This document shows positions 44,942-54,299 of a stretch of 64,000 nt of DNA, piece after piece. Below the pieces are notes generated by a model. The model was given only the letters and a program-made list of their open reading frames with translations. It ran no database searches and was not told the origin of the DNA. Location of the stretch: contig CALWUU010000023.1 in assembly GCA_944384835.1 (NCBI GenBank), forward strand, positions 1 to 64,000. The letters are read 5' to 3'. Both the position numbers and the translations under genes were made by a program. The stretch's first letter is position 1, and each line of letters opens with the position of its first letter. The DNA is from an uncultured Clostridia bacterium. GTDB taxonomy: Bacteria > Bacillota > Clostridia > Oscillospirales > Acutalibacteraceae.

Positions 44942-47900
44942 TAGAAAACTTATGTTTCCATTCTCCTGTTACTTCTTGATTAAGATGGAACGAATACAGC
45001 ATGCATTCTTTTACAGGTTTTCCAAAGCATTGCTCCATTGCGTATACGTACAGCTCTAACTGCAGACGGTAACGGTCCCACAGTTCCTCTGCATGTTTGA
45101 CTCGGTCCGTTTTAAAGTCTACAATCACCAGTTCACCATTTTCTTCAAAGACGCAGTCAACCGCTCCCTGTAAAACAGCAGTCTCTGTTTTCAGATGTTC
45201 AGGCAGATCTTTTTCTACAACAGACAATGGCAATTCCACCATAAAGCGTTTTTCTTTTTCCAAAGCGGTTGATGCCAGCATACGCTTTCCCAATGGACTT
45301 TGAAAAAACGATTGTGCTTTTGATAAATCGACTGCTTGCGCCTGCTGTGTGGTTAAATATCCTTGTTTTACAATTCTGTCGCATTCTGCCTGCGCATCAC
45401 TGCTTGCAGCCTCATAATCTGCAAACTGCATAAATTCGTGCAGCGCTGTTCCCCGCTCCGCAGGCGTTAGTCCAAAACTGCTCATAAAACGTGGTCGCAC
45501 AAGCGTATTCTGCACTTTAGAAGCCTTACCGGCCAATTCAGACGCCGTTACTTTTGCAGGTAATTGCGTCAGTATCTCTCGCTGATACCGAAACTCTATG
45601 TTTGCTTGTAAAGATTGCAGCAGCTGCATATTCACAGGCGCTTCCTGTTTTTCTTCCGTTTCTACTATAACAGGTTCCTGTTTGGGAGGCAGTACAATGT
45701 TCATCTCCCAAGGCTGTGAAGAATTGCGCAGAATGATACTGTCGTCTGCCATGGCACGTTCCCGCAGCTGATGTCCATCCGTATGGCTCAATGCGCAGGA
45801 TAAAATCCAATCTGAAAAACTGGAAGCGCGGTTTACTACAAACGGCTCCTGCTTTCTCTCTCCGCTTAGCTGGGCGGCTAATTTTGCAAGAGTACGGTCT
45901 AAATTTTTGACGGTAGACAGCATAATCAATTTTTCTTTTGCCCTGGTCATAGCTACATATAAAATGCGCATCTCTTCAGACAGCTTTTCCCTGTTCATTT
46001 CCAACGCTATTGCTTCTCTAGGCAGAGTAGTATATCTGCAATTGGTTTCTAAATCACGCAGTTTTACTCCCAAACCCAAATAAGGATGCAGCAAAGCATC
46101 TTTTTGTTCTCTGTTAAACGGATTGGAACAGCGGGCTAAAATGCAAATAGGAAATTCCAAACCTTTAGAGCGATGAATGCTCATGATTTTTACCGCGTCC
46201 GCCCCTTCAGACATAACAGAGGCCGCCGGCAAATCGGCATCCTGTTTCTGCAAACGGTCAATATAACGGATAAATCCGGATAAACCGTGATAACCTGCCT
46301 GCTCAAACTGTTTTGCATATTCCATTAACAGTTGCAAATTGGCCAATCTGCTTTCCCCGTGGGTCATGGTTTGCACCATATTCAGATATCCGCTTTTTTG
46401 GTAAATATAGTTTAATAATCGGTCGGCAGGCATAGTTGCCGCTAAGGTACGGTACTGCTCCAAATCGTCTAAAAATGCAGCTGCCTGCTGATTTTGTCTG
46501 CCAAAAGATTGACACGCCAAATATAGAGGCTGTTTCCTTTCATTCCCACGCATTTGAGCCATATCATCCACCGTAAATCCGTAAATAGGACTCATCAAAA
46601 CAGAGGCAAACGGAATGTCCTGCAACGGATTATCAATCACCCGCAGCAGCGACAGCATGACCGCTACTTCTACGGTATGAAAAAATCCGTTGTGGGTATC
46701 TGCCCACGCAGGAATACCTTGTTTTTCAAGCTCTTTTGCATAATCAGGCGCATGTTTGTTTGCACTGCGCAACAAAATACAAAAATCTCCGTACCTTACA
46801 GGTCTTTGTTCTCCATTTTCTGTTACAAGATAGGATTCATTCACCATATTGCGTATGGTATTTGCAATATGACGGCTTTCCAGAACAGTCGTTGTTTCAT
46901 CTTCCGTTTCGTCTTGAACCGCCGCTAAATCAATAATATCCAATTGGGTCTGGCACTTATCATATTCCGGATACTTTGCTCCGGGCACCAACAATTCTTT
47001 TCCTTCATATGCAACATCCCCTGCCTGAGGAGACATAATTTGCGAGAACACAAAATTAATGGTATCCGTTACCGTTTCACGGGAACGGAAGTTTTTATCC
47101 AAAATCAAATACGCGGGATATTGGTTCAGCTCCCTTTGATATTCCGGAAAGCTGTGTCTGCGTTCTAAAAAGATACTTGGCATGGCTTGACGAAAACTAT
47201 AGATGCTCTGCTTCACATCGCCCACCATAAATAAATTTTTCTCATCCTGAGAAATTGCCCGAAACAGCATGTCCTGCGCTTCGTTGGTATCCTGATATTC
47301 ATCCACCATAACTTCATCAAATCGTTGAGACAACTTTTCCGCTTCTTCCGTACGGACAAAACCGTCTTCTGTCTCTTTGATGAGTAATTCCAATGCCCAG
47401 TGTTCCAAATCACTAAAGTCCGCCGCTTTGCGTTCTGCTTTTAAACACCTCAATTCTTCTGAAAACTCCTTGGTAATCGCAAATAGTTTTTGTACCATAG
47501 GCGACAAGCGAGCCAAATCGTCCTTTGTCTCCTGTTCTGTAGCACAGAACAATTTTCCGACCTTTTTATCAATGGTTTCTTTGACTTGCTTGCGGCAGTC
47601 GCTGATACGAATTTTCAGCTCATCTTCACTGTATCCCCGCAGTGACGGCAATCGTACAAAAGTAACGTTTGCAGCCGCTTTTGCCGCTTCGTCCCAAGTT
47701 CCGTGTTTCAATACTTCTTCCAAATGATTCAATTCCGTCAAATCATTTTGATACGTGTTTTCATACGTTTCTAGCAGTTTGGCATCCTGTTTCATCAGCT
47801 CCAGCGCATGTTTTGTAAGGGTAATACAGTAATGCACCGCCTCCTGCGCATAGGAAAGCAAAGTTTGTCCCCAAGGAGTATCGGCAATCTGCCCTGTATG

Positions 47901-48500
47901 CTGATACATCGCCGCTTTTTCGTCCAACCATTTTTGAGGGAAAGGATGGGAACGGGTAAACTCATATAAAGTTTCCACTGTTTGTATGATTCGACTGTCA
48001 TCACGGTCGGAGCTGAACGCTTCTACCAAGTCGGCAAACGGTTGGTCCTGCTGTTCATAATTCCGTTCCAGCACATTTGTAATGGCAGTTTGCTTTAATA
48101 ACATAAGCTCACTGTTATCTACAATACGCAATTCCGGAGACAAATTGAGTTTATAAAAATTCTCTTTGATTAATTCATTACAAAAACTATGTATGGTACT
48201 TATCTGCGCACGTCCCAATAACAATTGCTGCCGCTGTAAATTACGGTTTGTAGGGTCTTTTGCCAACAATTCTGAAATTCTTGCGGCAATACGGTCTTTC
48301 ATCTCTGCCGCCGCCGCTTTTGTAAATGTGACCACAAGCAGTCTGTCCGCGTCGCTGGGATGAACCGGGTCAGTCAACCGCTCTATCACACGCTGAACCA
48401 ATACCGCCGTTTTACCTGATCCTGCCGCCGCAGATACCAGCAAAGTACCGTCGCGGGCGTCAATTGCATTTTTTTGTTCCTGTGTCCATGCTCGGCTCAC
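44931..48500 (-). CDS. addA: ATP-dependent helicase/nuclease subunit A (AddA)
   Basis: An 1189-residue helicase-nuclease that, with AddB, resects double-strand ends and loads RecA. The N-terminal UvrD-type Walker A is SAAAGSGKTAVLVQRV near residue 22. Motif II VDEYQDTNEAQD is near 396, with GDVKQSIYSFRQA after it and the later motif MSIHRSKGLEFPICIL near 770. The C-terminal RecB-like nuclease has GAVDCVFEENGELVIVDFKT near 1138. The start is GTG overlapping the addB stop (GTGA). The length is normal for Clostridia. Confidence 0.96.
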   Translation of the reverse strand: MSRAWTQEQKNAIDARDGTLLVSAAAGSGKTAVLVQRVIERLTDPVHPSDADRLLVVTFTKAAAAEMKDRIAARISELLAKDPTNRNLQRQQLLLGRAQISTIHSFCNELIKENFYKLNLSPELRIVDNSELMLLKQTAITNVLERNYEQQDQPFADLVEAFSSDRDDSRIIQTVETLYEFTRSHPFPQKWLDEKAAMYQHTGQIADTPWGQTLLSYAQEAVHYCITLTKHALELMKQDAKLLETYENTYQNDLTELNHLEEVLKHGTWDEAAKAAANVTFVRLPSLRGYSEDELKIRISDCRKQVKETIDKKVGKLFCATEQETKDDLARLSPMVQKLFAITKEFSEELRCLKAERKAADFSDLEHWALELLIKETEDGFVRTEEAEKLSQRFDEVMVDEYQDTNEAQDMLFRAISQDEKNLFMVGDVKQSIYSFRQAMPSIFLERRHSFPEYQRELNQYPAYLILDKNFRSRETVTDTINFVFSQIMSPQAGDVAYEGKELLVPGAKYPEYDKCQTQLDIIDLAAVQDETEDETTTVLESRHIANTIRNMVNESYLVTENGEQRPVRYGDFCILLRSANKHAPDYAKELEKQGIPAWADTHNGFFHTVEVAVMLSLLRVIDNPLQDIPFASVLMSPIYGFTVDDMAQMRGNERKQPLYLACQSFGRQNQQAAAFLDDLEQYRTLAATMPADRLLNYIYQKSGYLNMVQTMTHGESRLANLQLLMEYAKQFEQAGYHGLSGFIRYIDRLQKQDADLPAASVMSEGADAVKIMSIHRSKGLEFPICILARCSNPFNREQKDALLHPYLGLGVKLRDLETNCRYTTLPREAIALEMNREKLSEEMRILYVAMTRAKEKLIMLSTVKNLDRTLAKLAAQLSGERKQEPFVVNRASSFSDWILSCALSHTDGHQLRERAMADDSIILRNSSQPWEMNIVLPPKQEPVIVETEEKQEAPVNMQLLQSLQANIEFRYQREILTQLPAKVTASELAGKASKVQNTLVRPRFMSSFGLTPAERGTALHEFMQFADYEAASSDAQAECDRIVKQGYLTTQQAQAVDLSKAQSFFQSPLGKRMLASTALEKEKRFMVELPLSVVEKDLPEHLKTETAVLQGAVDCVFEENGELVIVDFKTDRVKHAEELWDRYRLQLELYVYAMEQCFGKPVKECMLYSFHLNQEVTGEWKHKFSIDK

Positions 48501-51500
48501 CCGTTTTCTCCTCCTTTCTGTTTCAATTGTTCCAATACTTCTTCTTTTTTATGACAAAACTGTGGGTTTCCGCCGTCCTCTTTTTCATGCTGGCAAACTG
48601 AAAAATAAGGACAGTATAAACAGCCGTCATAAGCTCCCTGCAAAGGATTTGCCTGCACATTTCCCTGCTGTAAATTCTGAGCCATATTGCCAATAAGCGA
48701 TTCAATGTAACTTAGTACACTCTGCATCTCGTCAGCATTGAGCAAGGATTCCTGAGATTTCGCTGCGCCGTCCTTTAAAGCAACCGGAATATAGATACCC
48801 TCTGCATGTTCTTCCATACCGCAAATTACAGAGGTATCATTGATTATAACGCCGTTCATACGAAGCTGTTTATTGATTTCCTTTTCCACCGCGTCAGGTT
48901 TTGCAGACCGAGAGATGGAAATAATAGGGCGCGAGGCAGGCATATATAATACGCCTGCCGGTTGATATTGTCCGTTTTGAATTAAGGCGGCAAGATAAAT
49001 GAGCATTTGCATGTTAATGCCATGCAGAATATCACCGATTTTAAATTCTTTCTTCCCTGTTTTATAATCTACAACACGCACGTATTGTACGCCGTCTTGT
49101 TCCATAACATCCGTACGGTCGATTTTACCCTCCACTTGAACCACTGTACCGTCCTCCAAAGAGATGGTTAAAGGAGAAAAATCGCCTCCGTTTTCCTTTA
49201 AAGATAACTCGTGACCAATGGGCTGAAACTTGCTTTGAGAAAGCTCCTTTGCAATATGGTGAATGACACCATGGGCAGAATCTGCAATGCGGCGAAATAC
49301 AAACTGAAACCGCTCGGTTTTATCCTCGCTTCCGCCCAATTTCATATTGACATATGCAGTAATATAGTCCTGAATTTCCTGAATCAATGTCTCTTTCGGC
49401 ATAGAGGCAATCTCTTCCGCGCAATGCGCTTCAAACATTTGCTGCAAGAGATAATGAATTAAACTGCCATATTCCAGCTGATCCATTTCTGCAGGTCTGC
49501 GTTCTTTTAAATTCAGACCGTAACGGCAAAAATATTGAAACGGGCACAAATGGTATTGCTCAATCTGAGTAGCTGATACAGACATTTTATTTTGAAACAA
49601 TTGCTTTGCATGTTCAGGCTGTGTAAAACGATGCACTTTCTTTCCATACGCTCGCTCCAAAGCCTCCATGCGCTCTGCATATCCGTCTTCGTTCTCAAAT
49701 ACTGCTTTCAAAGTAGATTTCAACTGCGTTTGACTGCGATATTCTTTTGCGGCCATTGAAAATGCAGATTCTTTAGAACATGCAAAATATGCTTTTTCTA
49801 TTTTTGCTTCCGTTTGTGATTCTAACAACGGAAATGTACCTTTTACTTCACTTACAATCATAGAAGAAGCCTTGGCTTCTCCTGTAAGTCCCGCACGATG
49901 CCAAGTAATATATAATCTATGGGAAGGGCTGGTAAGCGCCGCATATGCCAAATACTGCTCTTCAATAGCAGTTTCCTGAGCAGTATCGCTCAAAGGCAGT
50001 CCCAGTTGAATTAAAGACTGCCGTTCCAAATCACTGAAAACACCCTTACTGCCCGGCACAGCAGGAAATTCTCCTTGCACCGCACCAATGACAAATACGA
50101 CTTTCGGCTGCGCGGGACGCATACGGTCTGCGGTACCCACAGTAACATGATCAAGACTTTGCGGAATACCTGCGACATCATAAGATAAAATCATCAGGCG
50201 CAGCAATTCTGCAAACCGCTGTACCGTTAATGATTCTTGTTCCAATCCGGACGCGCATTGATCCAAAATATTCATTAAGATATTCCATAACTGGGTTTGT
50301 TGTTCCGCTGTATCCAGCCGTCCCATTTGTTCCAGTCGATTGGACAAATTTTGCAAAGCAGACGGAACATCCAGCTCTTCTAATAACTGATACAGCGCTT
50401 TTGCGTATGTCAGGCCGTCTCCGTTTTTCAAACGTTTTTGTAAGCGCACCAATGGTTTTACTACTCTCTCACGCAATTGGTTCAGTTCTTCCAGCCGTTG
50501 TTTCTGCTGTTCTGTCTGCTGTTCGACAAAGCCGTCCACATTGGCCGTCCATTCCTTGAGCCATTTCTTTCCTGAAAGATTCCATAAAAACGTATAGTTT
50601 TCCAACAAAGAAATTTCATACGGTGTAAGCCCTGCCAACCCGGTTTTTAAATACACAAAGATGTCATCCGAAGAAAAACTGCTTTTTAATATTTGCAGTG
50701 CATACAGCACCAAACACATCAAAGGTTCCGCATAAACAGAACGAGGTGTATCCATAAAATACGGTACTTCATATTGCTCCAGCGCAACGTCCAATACACC
50801 GCGGTAATGGTCTAAATTTCTGGCAATAATGGCAAAATCTCGATATTGATACCCTTCATTCATAACCAAATGCCGAATGGTTGCACCGATATACGCAGCC
50901 TCGTTGTATACGGTTTCTCCGCTGTATAATGTAACCGCATCAGGAACATTAGAAAGCGGTTCTTTCTCAATGCGGAATATTTGGTGTTCCAACTGTGTTA
51001 AATCTTCTGCTGCAAAGCGTATGCCCGGTTCCAATAAAACAGGCGCAGATACCTGTACATGATTTTGTCTTGCCATACGCATAAGTACATGCGCCGTATG
51101 GCGCACACGCGCAAACACCTCTGCTCCTAATTGACTGTCCAAAGTATCACAAGTCAGCGATACCGTTACTTCACAGGCTTGAGACAGCATCAGTTCGATT
51201 AAGTCGAACTCCTGCTGTGTAAAACCTTTAAAAGAGTCAATAAAAATATGGTATCCCTCAAAAAAACGATGTTCCGTAAATATAGTTTTTAAACGCTGTA
51301 GGTCGTCCAATGGATCTAAATAGCTTTGCGCCGCCAAAGCGTCATACGCAGATAAAATAAGACCTACTTCTTTCAACTTTTGCCTAAGTTTTTTGTCTTC
51401 TGTTTGTTGTGCTGTTTCCAATAGCACGTCAGGAGAAATTGCACACATTTTTAGTTCTGCAGACATGGAAAGCATTAAAGGAATCAATTCTTCCACGCGT

Positions 51501-51826
51501 GTTACATAAAATTCCAATTCTTCTTTTACTTCTTCCAAAGCCAGGCTCATAAAAATATTCCGTCCGCCGTCATCTAATTTTGGAGTTCCGCTGCCTCCGT
51601 AAGTACGAAACGCCAAATCTGTAAGGCGGGTAAAACTCATGACTTCTGCTCGAGCCACTCGTTTGGGACCAAGCAGTTTCAGCATTGCTTTTTCTGATTC
51701 AAATGAATATTGCTCCGGAACCAGCAGCATAATCTTTTCTGTATTTTGCTCTGCAAGCTGTTTTACTCGCTCCCGAATATTATAGGTTTTTCCGCTGCCT
51801 GCACGGCCTAATATCAGTTGTAACAT
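48497..51826 (-). CDS. addB: ATP-dependent helicase/nuclease subunit B (AddB)
   Basis: An 1109-residue partner of AddA. It begins LQLILGRAGSGKTYNIRERV (Walker A near residue 8). The central, inactive helicase part is the Chi-recognition scaffold. The C-terminal nuclease has VVDYKTGKKEFKIGD near 945. Iron-sulfur ligands are visible as YHLCPFQYFCRYGL near 790 and CLYCPYFSVC near 1070, which staple the nuclease domain. First gene of the addBA unit, with an extended -10 promoter (TGATATACT) at 51876-51869. The gap to the divergent cupin gene is 218 bases. Confidence 0.95.
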   Translation of the reverse strand: MLQLILGRAGSGKTYNIRERVKQLAEQNTEKIMLLVPEQYSFESEKAMLKLLGPKRVARAEVMSFTRLTDLAFRTYGGSGTPKLDDGGRNIFMSLALEEVKEELEFYVTRVEELIPLMLSMSAELKMCAISPDVLLETAQQTEDKKLRQKLKEVGLILSAYDALAAQSYLDPLDDLQRLKTIFTEHRFFEGYHIFIDSFKGFTQQEFDLIELMLSQACEVTVSLTCDTLDSQLGAEVFARVRHTAHVLMRMARQNHVQVSAPVLLEPGIRFAAEDLTQLEHQIFRIEKEPLSNVPDAVTLYSGETVYNEAAYIGATIRHLVMNEGYQYRDFAIIARNLDHYRGVLDVALEQYEVPYFMDTPRSVYAEPLMCLVLYALQILKSSFSSDDIFVYLKTGLAGLTPYEISLLENYTFLWNLSGKKWLKEWTANVDGFVEQQTEQQKQRLEELNQLRERVVKPLVRLQKRLKNGDGLTYAKALYQLLEELDVPSALQNLSNRLEQMGRLDTAEQQTQLWNILMNILDQCASGLEQESLTVQRFAELLRLMILSYDVAGIPQSLDHVTVGTADRMRPAQPKVVFVIGAVQGEFPAVPGSKGVFSDLERQSLIQLGLPLSDTAQETAIEEQYLAYAALTSPSHRLYITWHRAGLTGEAKASSMIVSEVKGTFPLLESQTEAKIEKAYFACSKESAFSMAAKEYRSQTQLKSTLKAVFENEDGYAERMEALERAYGKKVHRFTQPEHAKQLFQNKMSVSATQIEQYHLCPFQYFCRYGLNLKERRPAEMDQLEYGSLIHYLLQQMFEAHCAEEIASMPKETLIQEIQDYITAYVNMKLGGSEDKTERFQFVFRRIADSAHGVIHHIAKELSQSKFQPIGHELSLKENGGDFSPLTISLEDGTVVQVEGKIDRTDVMEQDGVQYVRVVDYKTGKKEFKIGDILHGINMQMLIYLAALIQNGQYQPAGVLYMPASRPIISISRSAKPDAVEKEINKQLRMNGVIINDTSVICGMEEHAEGIYIPVALKDGAAKSQESLLNADEMQSVLSYIESLIGNMAQNLQQGNVQANPLQGAYDGCLYCPYFSVCQHEKEDGGNPQFCHKKEEVLEQLKQKGGENG

Positions 51827-51868
51827 GAATACTCTCCTAATTGGGTGAAATACATCATTTTATTTTTT

Positions 51869-51876
51869 AGTATATC
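51869..51876 (-). promoter_or_regulatory. Extended -10 element of addBA
   Basis: TGATATACT on the minus strand, about 45 bases before the addB ATG. No good -35 box is visible, which is usual for extended -10 promoters. Confidence 0.45.
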
Positions 51877-51940
51877 ACAATGATACACCAAAAATAAAGA
51901 TGACCCGTTTCTGCTTTATGAGAAAATATACAGCGCATAG

Positions 51941-51970
51941 TTGTCATTTAGCACATATGCATGCTATACT
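51941..51970 (+). promoter_or_regulatory. Sigma-A promoter of the cupin gene
   Basis: TTGTCA (51941-51946), an 18-base spacer, TATACT (51965-51970). The start codon follows about 75 bases later. Confidence 0.6.
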
Positions 51971-52044
51971 GAAATTACAGTTTATTTGAAACTATGGTAT
52001 TACAGATACAATGCAATATCGTCTAATGGAAAAAGGAGACAAAC

Positions 52045-52380
52045 ATGATACTGGATTTTTCTAAAATAGAGGAAACTGTAAAAACACAGTTTTATGGCGG
52101 AGAAAAAGAATTAAGAGCACATATGTCGATTGATAAAAACAATAAAATATTATTGGGAACATTGGAACCCGGCGCTTCTATCGGTCTGCATACCCATGAA
52201 ACCAACAGCGAAATTATTTATATTTTGAGCGGAAAAGGCAAAGTACTGTTTGAAGGCGAATATGAGTTGGTTTCCGCTGGATTATGTCACTATTGTCCAC
52301 AAGGATGTTCCCATAGTTTAATCAATGACAGTGATGATAATTTAACTTTTTTTGCAGTGGTCCCTGAACATACGACATAA
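52045..52380 (+). CDS. Small cupin-domain protein
   Basis: A 111-residue single cupin. Motif 1 is GASIGLHTHETNSEIIYILS (G, HxH and E metal ligands) near residue 45. Motif 2 ends GLCHYCPQGCSHSLINDSDD (PxGxxH-like) near 82. Such stand-alone cupins bind a metal and act as small isomerases, decarboxylases or sensors, and nothing around this gene fixes the substrate. AAAAAGGAG precedes the ATG. Single gene with its own promoter and terminator. Confidence 0.82.
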   Translation: MILDFSKIEETVKTQFYGGEKELRAHMSIDKNNKILLGTLEPGASIGLHTHETNSEIIYILSGKGKVLFEGEYELVSAGLCHYCPQGCSHSLINDSDDNLTFFAVVPEHTT

Positions 52381-52385
52381 AAAGA

Positions 52386-52419
52386 AAAAAGCCTGTATGA
52401 TATGTCATACAGGCTTTTT
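52386..52419. terminator. Bidirectional terminator between cupin gene and spoIIR
   Basis: AAAAAGCCTGTATGA (52386-52400), loop TATG, TCATACAGGCTTTTT (52405-52419). Confidence 0.88.
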
Positions 52420-52427
52420 ATTTGAAG

Positions 52428-53051
52428 TTACCATCCAAACCAGCTTTTGATACTCTCATAAATTTCCACTGTTTTAAATTTTACTTCGTATTGATTTCCT
52501 TCTACCACACTCATCTGTTCATCAGTTAAAACATCTTTCAATTCCGGCATACCATCTCGTTTTTCTGCTGCGGGAAGACACATTGCAGGGAATAGTACGC
52601 ACCACCAGTTTTCTCCCGTTCCTTCTCCGATTAACACACGCAAAGCGTCATAATTTCCCGCCGGCATCGTAATATCATCGTACTGTCTGTTATTGAAGAA
52701 TATATTTTCTACTTCTACTGTTACATCATAGGTATATCCTTGCTTGTAAATTTCATCCTGCGCTACTTGTTCCAAATACGCAATATTCGCTTTTGCTGTG
52801 CTCATTGCTTCTTCTTTTGTAGTGCATCCGCTGAATAATTCTCCCGTTTCTTTCAGGAGCCTGTCTCTTACCTTTAATTTTAACACTTGGTCTTCTTCAG
52901 AATCTGAATTTGCCAGTACATGTAAACGGAATACTTCATTTGGGATCTGCTCGCATTGTGCGGCAAATGCAGTAAAGCTGGTAAAAGAAAACAGAATTGC
53001 AATTACAAACCCAATTAGCAGCGCCTTTTCTATGTATTTCAACTTTGTCAT
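52428..53051 (-). CDS. spoIIR: Stage II sporulation protein R
   Basis: A 207-residue secreted forespore signal that triggers processing of pro-sigma-E in the mother cell via SpoIIGA. An N-terminal signal sequence (about residues 10-31) precedes the conserved domain: IPNEVFRLHVLANSDSEEDQ, LKVRDRLL, and NWWCVLFPAMCLP near 152. Made under sigma-F in known species. A TGTATA lies upstream, but I cannot assign a convincing sigma-F -10. It stands alone after the bofA terminator. Confidence 0.93.
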   Translation of the reverse strand: MTKLKYIEKALLIGFVIAILFSFTSFTAFAAQCEQIPNEVFRLHVLANSDSEEDQVLKLKVRDRLLKETGELFSGCTTKEEAMSTAKANIAYLEQVAQDEIYKQGYTYDVTVEVENIFFNNRQYDDITMPAGNYDALRVLIGEGTGENWWCVLFPAMCLPAAEKRDGMPELKDVLTDEQMSVVEGNQYEVKFKTVEIYESIKSWFGW

Positions 53052-53138
53052 GAATAAAACCTCTTTCTGTTTGAAATGTTATTAACAGAATGGACAGGTT
53101 TTATTTTATTTATACATATTTATGAAAAAATTTTTTGA

Positions 53139-53189
53139 GAGAAAAACAGAACACCCAATGCTATTATGGTCGGATGTTCTGTTTTTCTC
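53139..53189 (-). terminator. Terminator of the DUF2508-bofA genes
   Basis: A 15-bp perfect stem: GAGAAAAACAGAACA (53139-53153) and TGTTCTGTTTTTCTC (53175-53189) with a 21-base loop. T-rich sequence follows on the minus strand. The bofA stop lies in the stem. Confidence 0.75.
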
Positions 53190-53451
53190 AAATAAAAATC
53201 AAATTCAACAGCAGCATAGTGGTAACACCGGGAATACCGCCTACAGCCGAAACTCCGATACTAAGCGGATTAAGAGGCAAACGCACACCCGTAAAATATC
53301 CCGATAGATTTACGGCCAGCAAAGCGCAAAGCCCTATACAAATACTAATAATTGTTTTCCGAACCGGTTTTTTTGACTTGGCAATTACTTGTACCAACAC
53401 AAGCGCTGCAAAAATACCCAGCGCAATTAAAATGCCAATAAAAATCCGCAC
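53188..53451 (-). CDS. bofA: BofA family protein (pro-sigma-K processing inhibitor type)
   Basis: An 87-residue membrane protein with two to three helices. It has the BofA C-terminal motif GYFTGVRLPLNPLSIGVSAV and then GGIPGVTTMLLLNLIF. BofA holds the SpoIVFB protease inactive in the outer forespore membrane until engulfment is complete. In Clostridia without SpoIVFA the role is less certain. The start is GTG at 53451 with GAGGGG 7 bases upstream. An ATG two bases earlier is out of frame. It follows a DUF2508 gene by 20 bases, a recurrent pair. Confidence 0.85.
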   Translation of the reverse strand: MRIFIGILIALGIFAALVLVQVIAKSKKPVRKTIISICIGLCALLAVNLSGYFTGVRLPLNPLSIGVSAVGGIPGVTTMLLLNLIFI

Positions 53452-53471
53452 ATTTTATCCCCTCGCTTATA

Positions 53472-53729
53472 TTAAAAATACGTTTCGAAAGGAGGAACAG
53501 CGATTCCCTGCTGTTTTGCGACATCCAGCAAATGACGGTAACGCGCCTGAAGTGCCCTGTCTTCATATATACACGCCTCAATCATATCCTGATTGCTTTC
53601 CAACTCAAACCACTGACGATTGCAGGCAAGCAAACGACTTACTTCTTTGATTTCTTCTAACAAATGTTCATGTTGTTTTTCTTCGCTTAATTTCAAAACG
53701 TGTTGATTTGCATCTGTATGTTCCATCAT
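53472..53729 (-). CDS. DUF2508 (YaaL-like) family protein
   Basis: An 85-residue helical protein: LLEEIKEVSRLLACNRQWFE, then NQDMIEACIYEDRALQARYR and LLDVAKQQGI. The pattern (helix, DMIEAxIYE, RYRxLL) is that of DUF2508/YaaL, found next to bofA in many Firmicutes. Function unknown. The first two codons are both ATG. A weak GGGCGGAAG lies upstream. Co-transcribed with bofA. Confidence 0.82.
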   Translation of the reverse strand: MMEHTDANQHVLKLSEEKQHEHLLEEIKEVSRLLACNRQWFELESNQDMIEACIYEDRALQARYRHLLDVAKQQGIAVPPFETYF

Positions 53730-53959
53730 ATCAGCTTCCGCCCTTCCAATGATACTTATGCAGGTAGAATGGACAAATATGCCCCAAATATACCTTTTTT
53801 AGAAAATTATAAAAAATTACCAGTATTTTCGCCATCCCTTTGCATGCGCAACCAGATATAACATAAATTATTTGCTTTGGTTAATGGATATTCCTGTTTG
53901 CGTGCAGTATAACACGGCTATGGAGGTTTGAATCATAAAATAAGTCCTAAACACAATAT

Positions 53960-54258
53960 TTTCTTCCATTGTTCCAACTAAGAAAATATCATAAATGATT
54001 TCAAAAAGCAGCGGACAAATCAAGTGCAAAACCGTAACTTGGAGAAACTGTCTCTGGTATTTTTCATTGCAGTGCCTTTGGTAAATTATATGATGTTACA
54101 TTGAATGACTTGCTTCAATATAATAAACGCAAAAAAAGATGCCGATTTTTCCCAAAAGGTAAACATATTTTGGCACTGCAGCATTAAGAGAACATGATAA
54201 AATTATGCTGTCTCACATCACAGGAGAGATTCGATGGAAAAAACAGATACAAATTAAA
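53960..54258 (+). pseudogene. Decayed XRE-type regulator with AbrB-like tail
   Basis: One plus frame reads LRKYHK, stop, FQKAADKSSAKP, stop, then LGETVSGIFHCSAFGKLYDV and TLNDLLQYNKRKKRCRFFPK with GKHI. This matches the layout of XRE regulators (helix-turn-helix, then a YxVTLxDLLxYN helix and a PKGKHIFG linker). A one-base loss in the T run at 54168-54171 shifts the frame, which then reads FGTAALREHDKIMLSHITGE and IRWKKQIQ, as expected for a diverged AbrB-like tail. Two in-frame stops and a frameshift mean it is dead. The N-terminus is too eroded to place a start. It lies in the 568-base gap between the DUF2508 gene and rnr. Positions 53730-53950 hold nothing else recognisable. Confidence 0.6.
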
Positions 54259-54299
54259 AAAAGAACGCAGGACAAATACATGTGTCCTGCGTTCTTTTT
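54258..54299. terminator. Terminator of rnr
   Basis: AAAAAGAACGCAGGACA (54258-54274) and TGTCCTGCGTTCTTTTT (54283-54299). The rnr stop is at the right arm's end. T runs lie on both strands. Confidence 0.85.

Noticed and set aside
53135..53650. 171-codon plus-strand frame
   Set aside because: It is antisense to bofA and DUF2508, which have family signatures and ribosome binding sites. The frame has neither.
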